From: Bacteroidota bacterium
Lineage (GTDB): Bacteria; Bacteroidota; Bacteroidia; B-17B0; Aurantibacillaceae
Assembly: GCA_016185125.1 (NCBI GenBank)
Contig: JACPOC010000036.1
Location: forward strand, 1 to 47,281
DNA length: 47,281 nucleotides
Reading direction: 5' to 3'
Both the position numbers and the translations under genes were made by a program. Shown piece by piece: positions 7,792 through 15,666 of the stretch. Under the pieces are notes generated by a model, which saw nothing but the letters and a program-made list of their open reading frames with translations, was not told the origin of the DNA and made no database searches. How positions within the stretch are numbered: position 1 is the first letter of the stretch; each line of letters starts with the position of its first letter.

Positions 7792-9657
7792 TTGAACGGA
7801 AAATTAACGAATAAAATTCCGCCGAATAAAACAACCCAGCACATTACCAAAGCTTTTGCTTTAGGGTTGCTTATTACACCGCTTATTATTTCGCCTTTTG
7901 TAGTGGATGCTACTTTAACCATTAGGTTCATTTGCCTTTCATTATCAGTTTTAGTTTGCGTTTATTTTTTATATAAAGATGTAACGCTTATTAAAGTTAA
8001 GATAAACCCGATTTTATTTTTCTATTGTTTTTATGTTGCTTATACCCTGCTCTCTTTTTCGTGGGCCATCTCAAAATCTGAAGCTGTTTTTGAAAGTTGT
8101 AAAGCCTTGCTTGGATTAACGGTGTTTTTTATGGCCTCCTATACCTTGCAATTAAACCCTTTTTTACTTTTTAAAATTTTAAAGATAAGCTCGGTTTCGT
8201 TTGTTTTGCTGAGTACACTATCAGCCGCGTTGCAAATTCAAAACGTTAATAAAGAATCGCTTTATTTAATAACCGGCCTTAACGGACATAAAAATTTATA
8301 TTCAAGTTATTTATTCCTTAATCTATTTTTTCTTATTTATTCTTATTTAGATTCGAAAAAAAAAGCGGGCAAACTGCTTTACGGCATTTGTATTGCCATT
8401 AGCGTGGCAGTGCTTTTATTTTTACGAACTAAAGCTGTTTGGTTAGGGGCGGGCATAGCAACCCTATGCTTTGTTTTATTGTATTTAATTTATAAAAAAC
8501 ATAAAATTCGCAAAATTAATTTACCGCTAATTACAATTGCTTTACTGGTTATGGCAAATTTATTTTTTTTAAGAACGTTGCATCCACTTATTAAATCGGC
8601 TATTAATTATAACAATAAAATTATTAATACCGCCCCGCATAATAAACCCCAAGAGCTTGATAAAGAACGTTTGATTTTATGGGAAAAAACTTACGGAATA
8701 ATAAAGAAAAATCCGATACTGGGTACCGGTTCAGGTAACTGGCAAATTGCATTTCCGAATGAAACGTTGAGTGGATTATGGCGGGCAGAAGATTTGAATT
8801 ATACATTTCAAAGGCCGCACAACGATTTTTTGTGGATGCTTTCAGAATCAGGCATCGTTGGATATAATTTATTTCTCACTTTTTTAATTATAGTTTTCAT
8901 ATATATTCTTAAAACAATTAATTCGCTGACAATTGATAGAGAAAAACAGAAACTTATGATTTTTTGTTTTGCTTTTATTGTGGGGTATTTTACAATTTCT
9001 TTTTTCGATTTTCCCAAAGAACGCATGGAGCATTTAATAGCACTTAACGTTTTATTGGCGCTTGCTTATTTTTACATTAAACAAAACAATTCATTTAAAA
9101 CATTTTTTAAAGTTTCATTTAATAAAACGTTTCGAGGGGTTGCTTTACTAAGTTTTATATTTGTAGTAATAGTTGGAACACTCCGATACAAAGGCGAATA
9201 TTTTACCAGAAAAATGTATGTATCTGCCAAGACAGATTATTTTACTATTATAAAAATGGGCGAAAAAGCACAAAGTTTTGTATATAAGATTGACCCAACC
9301 TCTGTTCCTATTAATTGGTTTGTAGGAAACGCTTACGCCTCTTTACAAAATTACAGCAAGGCCAGGGAATGTTTTTTAAAAGCCTACGCTGTAAATCCCT
9401 ATAATAGAAATGTATTAAATGATTTGGGCTCTTCGTATGCTATGACCGAAGATATAGATAAAGCAAAATTTTTTTATGAAGAAGCGGCAAGAATCAGTCC
9501 AAGGTTTGATGATCCTAAACTAAACCTTGCGGCTATTTACATTCGCGAACAAAATTATTATAAGGCAAATATTTATCTTAAAGCTTTATATCACGATTCA
9601 GAACGGCGAAGCAATTACCAAAAGATAGTGGCGAATTTTATTAACGATACTCCTTAA
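7792..9657 (+). CDS. O-antigen ligase-like membrane protein with C-terminal TPRs
   Basis: A 621-residue integral membrane protein of the WaaL/Wzy (O-antigen ligase or polymerase) superfamily. Many hydrophobic helices cover residues 20-460. The large periplasmic loop carries LILWEKTYGIIKKNPILGTG and the signature RPHNDFLWMLSESG (about 340-353). Residues 490-610 are tetratricopeptide repeats. The start is a TTG, the only available initiator because an in-frame stop lies 7 bases upstream; it sits two bases after the preceding stop, so coupling is likely. Ligase versus polymerase cannot be decided from sequence. Its pairing with a T9SS cargo gene is notable because some T9SS cargo is attached to lipopolysaccharide. 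Confidence 0.82.
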   Translation: MNGKLTNKIPPNKTTQHITKAFALGLLITPLIISPFVVDATLTIRFICLSLSVLVCVYFLYKDVTLIKVKINPILFFYCFYVAYTLLSFSWAISKSEAVFESCKALLGLTVFFMASYTLQLNPFLLFKILKISSVSFVLLSTLSAALQIQNVNKESLYLITGLNGHKNLYSSYLFLNLFFLIYSYLDSKKKAGKLLYGICIAISVAVLLFLRTKAVWLGAGIATLCFVLLYLIYKKHKIRKINLPLITIALLVMANLFFLRTLHPLIKSAINYNNKIINTAPHNKPQELDKERLILWEKTYGIIKKNPILGTGSGNWQIAFPNETLSGLWRAEDLNYTFQRPHNDFLWMLSESGIVGYNLFLTFLIIVFIYILKTINSLTIDREKQKLMIFCFAFIVGYFTISFFDFPKERMEHLIALNVLLALAYFYIKQNNSFKTFFKVSFNKTFRGVALLSFIFVVIVGTLRYKGEYFTRKMYVSAKTDYFTIIKMGEKAQSFVYKIDPTSVPINWFVGNAYASLQNYSKARECFLKAYAVNPYNRNVLNDLGSSYAMTEDIDKAKFFYEEAARISPRFDDPKLNLAAIYIREQNYYKANIYLKALYHDSERRSNYQKIVANFINDTP

Positions 9658-9661
9658 AGAG

Positions 9662-10336
9662 TTAATGCTTTACCTTATTCTTAAAGATTTTCTCAAACTT
9701 TTCTACCTTGGGTTGAATGACATATTTGCAATAACCTTCAGACCCATTTTGGTTATAATAGTTATCATGATAATCTTCTGCGGGATAAAACTTAGTAAAT
9801 GCTGTTATTTCGGTAACAATAGGATCAGGGTAGGCTCCACTCTTATTAATTTCGGCTTTGTATTTCTCCGCTAATTTTTTCTGCTCATCATTATGATAAA
9901 AAATGGCGGAACGGTATTGAGTACCCGCATCATTGCCCTGGCGATTTAAAGTGGTGGGATCATGCGTTTTCCAGAACACTTCCAAAAGCTCATCAAAAGT
10001 TACTACCGATTTATCATAAGTGATCTGACACACTTCGGCGTGGCCGGTGGTACCCTGACACACCTCTTTATACGAAGGATTTTTTATAGACCCACCGCTA
10101 TAACCACTTTTAACTTTCAATACCCCATTCATACGTTGAAACACCGCTTCCACGCACCAAAAACATCCCGCGCCAAAAGTTGCAGTATCAATATTTGCAG
10201 CCACGGCTGATTTTTTTTCGTTGCTCATAATTTTATTAGTTGAATTGTTCTTGGCTTGTCCGCAGGCATTTATAAAAAATACTGCGGCTAACATGGTAAT
10301 TATTGCTTTAAATTTATTTTTCCTTATTACTCTCAT
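9662..10336 (-). CDS. msrA: Peptide methionine sulfoxide reductase MsrA, lipoprotein form
   Basis: MsrA reduces methionine-S-sulfoxide in oxidised proteins. The catalytic motif GCFWC is present (Cys58 nucleophile), followed by GYSGG, GHAEV and YHDNYY motifs of a complete MsrA domain (about 50-215). Unlike the common cytoplasmic enzyme, it begins with a lipoprotein signal ending in INAC (Cys25), so it should act in the cell envelope. The C-terminal KVEKFEKIFKNKVKH lacks further domains and no MsrB is adjacent. It converges on the upstream plus-strand gene with only four bases between. Confidence 0.93.
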   Translation of the reverse strand: MRVIRKNKFKAIITMLAAVFFINACGQAKNNSTNKIMSNEKKSAVAANIDTATFGAGCFWCVEAVFQRMNGVLKVKSGYSGGSIKNPSYKEVCQGTTGHAEVCQITYDKSVVTFDELLEVFWKTHDPTTLNRQGNDAGTQYRSAIFYHNDEQKKLAEKYKAEINKSGAYPDPIVTEITAFTKFYPAEDYHDNYYNQNGSEGYCKYVIQPKVEKFEKIFKNKVKH

Positions 10337-10390
10337 ACTCTTCCTTTCTTGGTTATAGTATATTAGACGAGCATCTTATCATATCCTTAC

Positions 10391-10421
10391 AAAAAAAAAT
10401 CCCCCGCGTTTTGCGGAGGAT
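10391..10421 (-). terminator. Rho-independent terminator of the exported-protein gene
   Basis: On the minus strand ATCCTCCGC (plus 10413-10421) pairs with GCGGGGGAT (plus 10399-10407), one mismatch, around a 5-base loop. It is followed by a run of T (A at 10391-10398 on plus). It lies just after the stop of the gene at 10428-10937 and insulates it from msrA. Confidence 0.85.
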
Positions 10422-10427
10422 GAAATT

Positions 10428-10937
10428 TTATTTAAGTGATTCGCCCTCTTTTTTAGTACCCTCTTTAGTTTTTTTTTCTTTCTTTGGTTTTCCACCTTTT
10501 TCGCGACCCACAAAATCAAAGTATTTTTTTAATTTATCGTTTTTGGTAATTTTAATAACCCCTTCAATATCCCATTCTTCCACTTTAAAGGTCATCATTA
10601 AGGTTTGATCTTTTTCATCAGTGGTAGAAGCTTCTACTTCCAATAATCTCACTTCCGTTTCGGTTTCATCGGTATAAATGGAATCTTTATTTATACGGTA
10701 TTTTATCCATTTGTATTGAAATTTATCAAACAAAAAATCGCTGAATAATTTGCCATCCTTAAACTCTATTTTATCGGGAATAGATTTTTTTCCCGCAACG
10801 CCGTCTTTTACTTCCGTTACACCCACATTAAAAGTGCGCTTGTGCAAAGGGTCTTTTTCGCCTTTAACAGAAGCATTTATAAAAATAACTGCAGTAACAA
10901 GTAAACAGGAAAGGGAAATGATCTTCTTAATTTTCAT
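10428..10937 (-). CDS. Exported protein of unknown function, Lys-rich tail
   Basis: I do not recognise this 169-residue protein. A clear signal peptide (MKIKK, a hydrophobic stretch, INASVKG) covers about residues 1-24. The middle is rich in beta-type, charged sequence (DKFQYKWIKYRINKD, MMTFKVEEWDIEGVIKI), suggestive of a small lipocalin-like or beta-sandwich fold, which is only a guess. The last 25 residues are almost all Lys, Glu and Gly. It has its own terminator and no obvious operon partner. Complete at both ends. Confidence 0.7.
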   Translation of the reverse strand: MKIKKIISLSCLLVTAVIFINASVKGEKDPLHKRTFNVGVTEVKDGVAGKKSIPDKIEFKDGKLFSDFLFDKFQYKWIKYRINKDSIYTDETETEVRLLEVEASTTDEKDQTLMMTFKVEEWDIEGVIKITKNDKLKKYFDFVGREKGGKPKKEKKTKEGTKKEGESLK

Positions 10938-11006
10938 ATGTAGATGTTTATTTTTTTTTTCTTAATTTATTAAACCACATTCATTGGATTTGTTTGCAAC
11001 AAACTT

Positions 11007-11036
11007 TTTGTTAGTGGCTATTTCATAGTAAATTTG
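11007..11036 (+). promoter_or_regulatory. Promoter of rarA
   Basis: TTTG (11007-11010), an 18-base spacer and TAAATTTG (11029-11036) match the Bacteroidota promoter consensus exactly. The resulting leader is about 60 bases. Confidence 0.7.
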
Positions 11037-11102
11037 TATAATTTTTAATACCGTAAATTTAGTAATTATTGAAGAACATAAGCGTTAAATAAAATTAACA
11101 AA

Positions 11103-12374
11103 ATGCAACCACTGGCAGAACGGATGCGGCCCAAAGGCTTGGCGGATTATATAGGACAACAGCATATCATTGGCCCGGGCAGCGCGCTGCGAAATGCTAT
11201 ACAGCAAAATTTACTTCCTTCTATTATATTATGGGGGCCTCCCGGAGTAGGAAAAACTTCGCTTGCTTTAATAATTTCAAATGAATTGAAGCGTCCGTTT
11301 TATATGCTCAGTGCCATAAACAGCGGTGTTAAAGATGTGCGTGAGATAATTGAAAAAGCCGGAGACAACAATATTTTTAATCAAAGTAAACCTGTACTTT
11401 TTATTGATGAGATTCATCGCTTTAGTAAATCGCAGCAAGATTCATTATTAAGTGCCGTTGAAAAAGGAGTGGTGACATTGATTGGCGCAACCACCGAAAA
11501 TCCTTCCTTTGAAGTGATCAGCGCTTTACTTTCAAGATCGCAGGTGTATGTATTAAAACATTTGGAAGAAAAAGAACTTCTTACCCTGTTAACCAATGCC
11601 ATTAATAACGATGAGTTTTTAAAATTAAAAAATATAACCTTACTCGAACACGAGGCTTTGCTAAAGGTTAGCGGGGGCGATGCGCGTAAATTATTAAATG
11701 CGCTGGAAATTGTGGTAAACAGCCAAACCGGTAAAGAAGTTATAATAACCAACGAATTTGTTTTAAATACCATTCAGCAAAATTTAGCCTTGTACGATAA
11801 AAATGGCGAACAGCATTATGATATAATTTCAGCATTTATTAAATCTATCAGAGGTAGCGACCCAAACGCGGCATTATATTATATGGCAAGAATGCTAAAG
11901 GGCGGCGAAGATCCTTCGTTTATAGCTCGGCGACTTTTAATTTTATCGAGTGAAGATATTGGCAATGCCAATCCTAACGCTTTGCTGCTTGCCAACAATT
12001 GTTTTAACGCGGTAAAAGTTATTGGCATGCCCGAAGCACGAATTATCTTAAGCCAATGTGTTACTTACCTTGCCTGCAGTGCTAAGAGTAATGCTTCGTA
12101 CATGGCAATTAATGAAGCTATGGAATTAGTTGATAAAACCGGAAATTTACCCGTGCCTTTGCACCTAAGAAATGCTCCCACAAAATTGATGAAGGATATG
12201 AATTACGGAAAAGATTATAAATATTCACATTCGTTTGAAAACAATTTCGCGCATCAGGAATTTTTTCCGGATGAGCTTTCAGACACTAAATTTTACGACC
12301 CCGGAAACAACGCAAGGGAAGCAGAACAACGCGCCTATTTGAAAAAACTGTGGAAAAGCAAATATGGATATTAA
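11103..12374 (+). CDS. rarA: Replication-associated recombination protein RarA (AAA+ ATPase)
   Basis: RarA (MgsA) is a tetrameric AAA+ ATPase related to clamp loaders that acts at stalled replication forks. Walker A is GPPGVGKT (45-52) and Walker B is FIDEIHRF (about 100-107). The arginine-finger and sensor regions (GATTENPSFEV, SALLSRSQVY, GGDARKLLN) follow. The C-terminal tetramerisation domain is present (GSDPNAALYYMARML, EDIGNANP). The length of 423 is normal. It is monocistronic with its own promoter. Confidence 0.95.
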   Translation: MQPLAERMRPKGLADYIGQQHIIGPGSALRNAIQQNLLPSIILWGPPGVGKTSLALIISNELKRPFYMLSAINSGVKDVREIIEKAGDNNIFNQSKPVLFIDEIHRFSKSQQDSLLSAVEKGVVTLIGATTENPSFEVISALLSRSQVYVLKHLEEKELLTLLTNAINNDEFLKLKNITLLEHEALLKVSGGDARKLLNALEIVVNSQTGKEVIITNEFVLNTIQQNLALYDKNGEQHYDIISAFIKSIRGSDPNAALYYMARMLKGGEDPSFIARRLLILSSEDIGNANPNALLLANNCFNAVKVIGMPEARIILSQCVTYLACSAKSNASYMAINEAMELVDKTGNLPVPLHLRNAPTKLMKDMNYGKDYKYSHSFENNFAHQEFFPDELSDTKFYDPGNNAREAEQRAYLKKLWKSKYGY

Positions 12375-12491
12375 ACGCAATTATTTGATATTCAATAACT
12401 TATAATTTTACACTATATTATTTCGCCTCTGGCACGTATATTTAGTAATAAATTATATTAAACTGAACTTATTTACACTAAACACACTACT

Positions 12492-13193
12492 ATGAAAACT
12501 ACAAAATCTATTTTTACCACTGTATTACTTCTTTTGCTTGGCTTTGCATCACAGGTTAAAAGTCAAGGTCTTTTTGATGATAAAGAACATAAGAAAAACA
12601 AAAGCAGTCATAATTCTTCCGACGATGGAGGAAAATGTTTTGATGAGAATACTAAAATTATCAATCTTGGAGTTGGTTTTATAGGAGCGGGGGGTTATTA
12701 TAACTACAACCGTTACGGTGATTATACATATAAATCTACCCCGGCCCTTAGTATTAGCTACGAACACGCTATCCCCAATAAACTAGGCCCGGGATTTTTA
12801 GGTATAGGGGCATATTTGGGTTATCAGCGTTCGGTTTATACCAACTACGATTATTATGATAATAACAATTTTAGGGAGAGGTATCTTTACACAGAAAAAT
12901 ATGGTAATACTTTTATTGCCGCAAGGTTTGCATACCACCTGGATGCCTTAAATTTTGAAAAAGGAGAGGTTTATTTTGGCGCGGCTCTTGGAGTAAGAAT
13001 CCACTCTTATTCTTACCAAAATACAAATCCTTATTATTATAAAGGCTATTATAAAGAATCTTTTACAGGCTATTATCCCGGTTATTCCTTTTTTGTGGGC
13101 GGTCGATATTATTTAACAAAAAACATTGGTTTATTTGGCGAATTAGGGTATGGGATTTCATATATAACCTTAGGCCTTAGCTTTAAGTTTTAA
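12492..13193 (+). CDS. Predicted outer-membrane beta-barrel protein
   Basis: The 233-residue protein has a signal peptide (about 1-24, SQVKSQ), a short Lys/His/Asp-rich linker, then alternating Tyr/Phe/Gly-rich strands and an aromatic C-terminus ending LGLSFKF, as in outer-membrane barrels. Local phrases such as YNYNRYGDYTYKSTPALSISYEH and GELGYGISYITLG fit a small OmpX/OmpW-like barrel of about eight strands. No specific family or substrate can be named. It stands alone between rarA and the radical SAM gene. Confidence 0.72.
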   Translation: MKTTKSIFTTVLLLLLGFASQVKSQGLFDDKEHKKNKSSHNSSDDGGKCFDENTKIINLGVGFIGAGGYYNYNRYGDYTYKSTPALSISYEHAIPNKLGPGFLGIGAYLGYQRSVYTNYDYYDNNNFRERYLYTEKYGNTFIAARFAYHLDALNFEKGEVYFGAALGVRIHSYSYQNTNPYYYKGYYKESFTGYYPGYSFFVGGRYYLTKNIGLFGELGYGISYITLGLSFKF

Positions 13194-13372
13194 AAGCCGT
13201 AAAGAAATTTATTCACAGATATAAAAACCATTATTCTATGAATATATCTTCACATTTGCTGGAAAAATTCAAATATACTATCGATAAATTTGCAGCATCT
13301 TACTATATTAAGCCGCTTAACAATTCCTAAACCGGCAATAATGGTAATCGCTCACAGGGTTGCACCGTTTAC

Positions 13373-13402
13373 TTTGAAAGCTTTTTAATTTTTGTACCTT
13401 TA
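13373..13402 (+). promoter_or_regulatory. Promoter of the DUF4080 gene, near-leaderless
   Basis: TTTG (13373-13376), an 18-base spacer and TACCTTTA (13395-13402; last base differs from consensus). The ATG is only 8 bases downstream, so the transcript should have almost no 5' leader. Confidence 0.5.
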
Positions 13403-13410
13403 TAGCTAAC

Positions 13411-15087
13411 ATGCGCACCCTACTTTGTACACTTAACGCCAAATACATCCACGTTAACCTGGCTATCCGCTTGTTGTATGAATTAAACAAAGACAAAGAA
13501 AATCTGGAGTGGAAAGAGTTTACCATTAAAGAAGATAAAGACCAAATTGCCCAACATTGTGCGCAATTTGATGTTGTGGCGTTCAGCTGTTACATCTGGA
13601 ATATCACACCCACTTTAGAAGTTGCAAAAAAAATAAAAGCATTAAACCCTAATACCAAAATTTTATTAGGTGGTCCGGAAGTTAGTTACGATTGGCAGAA
13701 TATTATAGCATTGGATGAAATTGATTATATCATCACCGGCGAAGGAGAAATTCCTTTTAAAAATTTCCTTGATTCTTTTCCGGATATTGATTTGGTGCCA
13801 AACCTGGTTCACAAAAAAAACGGACAAATTCTTCATTTACAAAAATCAGAAAATTTTGAGCTGATCAATTACAAAGATATTCGTCCGTATTGTAATGACG
13901 TACCTGAAACTTTATTCAACCGTGTTTTATATATTGAAACTTCTCGCGGTTGCCCATATAAATGCGAATTCTGCTTGGCAAGCCTTGATAACAAAGTTCG
14001 CTATTTACCCGATGAAAATATAAAAGCCAATCTCTTATATTTAATGCGGCATGGGCGTGTAATTAAATTTTTAGATAGAACTTTTAATATTAAGAAAGAT
14101 TTTACACTGGGTATTTTTAAGTTTATTTTAGAAAATCACCGACCTGAAAATGTTTTTCAATTTGAAATTACGGCAGATATTTTGCATCCTGATATTATTA
14201 AATACATTCATGAACATGTTCCGGTAGGTTTATTTCGTTTTGAAATAGGAATTCAAACAGTAAATCAAAAAGCAAATTTAGAAGTAAGCCGCAAACAGAA
14301 TTTCGAAAAGACAAAGGGAATAATAAATTCATTATCGCATAAAGTTGAAATGCATTTGGATCTTATTGTAGGTTTGCCTTTTGATTATTGGGAAGATATT
14401 AAATACAGTTTTGAAGAGGTGTTTAAACTGTTTGCGCCCGAACTTCAATTAGGATTTCTTAAATTTTTAAAAGGAACGCCCATGCGTGATAAAGCTCAGC
14501 ATGAATTTATCTTTGACCCTCTTCCTCCTTATCAATTAATTGAAAGTAAATATTTATCAAAAGTACAATTAGCGCAAATCGTTCAGTTAGAACACGCCCT
14601 CGAAATTTACTGGAATAAAAAAAGAACATTCAACACTCTTAAATATGTAACGGCAAAATACGGCAGCTTTGATTTTCTGTTAGGTTTAGGTATTTATTTT
14701 GGAACAATACGCGATTATCATAAATTTTCATTAGCTGATATTTACAACATCATTTACCAATTTGCTGAAATAAATTATCCGGGTGATATGATCCTTAAAG
14801 AATTAATAACCGTTGATTACTATTTGCAAAGTAAGGTAAAACCCAAGCCGGCCTTCGTTAACGAATTACCAAAAGAGGAGAGAAATTCCTTGGTAGAAGC
14901 TCTTAAATTAAATCATCATAAATTCCGTTTTGCTTTTTTACCTTTAAGTTTCAATTTTAAAATTTTTGAAAATTCGAATTGCATTACAACTGAACCTTAT
15001 AATCTTATCGTACAATATACAGGAACAACAAAGCCCGAGACTCTTTATCCTCCAATGACTCTTGTTAATCCACAAATTTTTATATAA
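13411..15087 (+). CDS. B12-binding-domain radical SAM protein with DUF4080
   Basis: The 558-residue protein has an N-terminal cobalamin-binding-like Rossmann domain (about 1-140; LLGGPEVSYDW, ITGEGE). A radical SAM core follows with the [4Fe-4S] cysteines in TSRGCPYKCEFC (Cys181, Cys185, Cys188). A C-terminal DUF4080 region covers about residues 370-550. The family is widespread but has no assigned substrate. The start fits the family opening MRTLLCTLNAKYIH. No His that would mark base-off cobalamin binding is obvious, so B12 use is uncertain. The thioesterase gene follows 9 bases later. Confidence 0.88.
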   Translation: MRTLLCTLNAKYIHVNLAIRLLYELNKDKENLEWKEFTIKEDKDQIAQHCAQFDVVAFSCYIWNITPTLEVAKKIKALNPNTKILLGGPEVSYDWQNIIALDEIDYIITGEGEIPFKNFLDSFPDIDLVPNLVHKKNGQILHLQKSENFELINYKDIRPYCNDVPETLFNRVLYIETSRGCPYKCEFCLASLDNKVRYLPDENIKANLLYLMRHGRVIKFLDRTFNIKKDFTLGIFKFILENHRPENVFQFEITADILHPDIIKYIHEHVPVGLFRFEIGIQTVNQKANLEVSRKQNFEKTKGIINSLSHKVEMHLDLIVGLPFDYWEDIKYSFEEVFKLFAPELQLGFLKFLKGTPMRDKAQHEFIFDPLPPYQLIESKYLSKVQLAQIVQLEHALEIYWNKKRTFNTLKYVTAKYGSFDFLLGLGIYFGTIRDYHKFSLADIYNIIYQFAEINYPGDMILKELITVDYYLQSKVKPKPAFVNELPKEERNSLVEALKLNHHKFRFAFLPLSFNFKIFENSNCITTEPYNLIVQYTGTTKPETLYPPMTLVNPQIFI

Positions 15088-15096
15088 AGTATTTTC

Positions 15097-15612
15097 ATGA
15101 AAGCCAAAACCCCATCACAATCTGCAACTATAAATACCGAAGTTGTTTTACCCAATGACACCAACCATGTTGGAAATCTTTTCGGCGGAAAATTGATGCA
15201 ATGGGTAGATATAACCGCTGCCATTGCAGCGCAAAGACATTGTGGAAGAGTGGTAGTAACAGCCTCCATCAATCACGTAAGTTTTGATAACCCAATTAAA
15301 CAAAACAGTATTGTAACATTGGATGCAAAAGTAACACGGGCTTTTTCGAGCAGCATGGAGGTTTACGTAGATGTTTTTGTAGAAAATCCTGTAACAGGTG
15401 ACAAAACAAAATGTAACGAAGCAATTCTGACTTTTGTAGCCATAGATCAGAACGGTTCCCCTTTACCTGTGCCACCTTTAACACCCGAAACAGAACTTGA
15501 AAAGAAACGATTTGACGGCGCTTTAAGAAGAAGGCAACTTTCACTCATCTTTGCAGGAAGAATGAAACCGGATGAAGCCACTGAGTTAAAAGCGTTGTTT
15601 GTGAAGGATTAA
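15097..15612 (+). CDS. Acyl-CoA thioesterase (hotdog fold, YciA/BFIT type)
   Basis: This enzyme hydrolyses acyl-CoA thioesters in the cytoplasm. The conserved NHVGNLFGGKLMQWVD (about 22-37) contains the hotdog helix and the active-site Asp, and ASINHVSFDNPI follows. The length of 171 is normal for a single hotdog domain with a C-terminal extension. Chain-length preference cannot be read from sequence. It lies 9 bases after the radical SAM gene and is probably co-transcribed, with no clear functional link. Confidence 0.9.
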   Translation: MKAKTPSQSATINTEVVLPNDTNHVGNLFGGKLMQWVDITAAIAAQRHCGRVVVTASINHVSFDNPIKQNSIVTLDAKVTRAFSSSMEVYVDVFVENPVTGDKTKCNEAILTFVAIDQNGSPLPVPPLTPETELEKKRFDGALRRRQLSLIFAGRMKPDEATELKALFVKD

Positions 15613-15666
15613 AGAACTCTCAGTAAGACAGGTTGAGCCAGTAGAATAATCTACAATCAATCTCTT

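Noticed and set aside
13238-13330. A 30-codon frame (MNISSHLLEKF...) between the barrel gene and the radical SAM gene
   Set aside because: No ribosome-binding signal, promoter or recognisable motif; it could be chance in AT-rich DNA.
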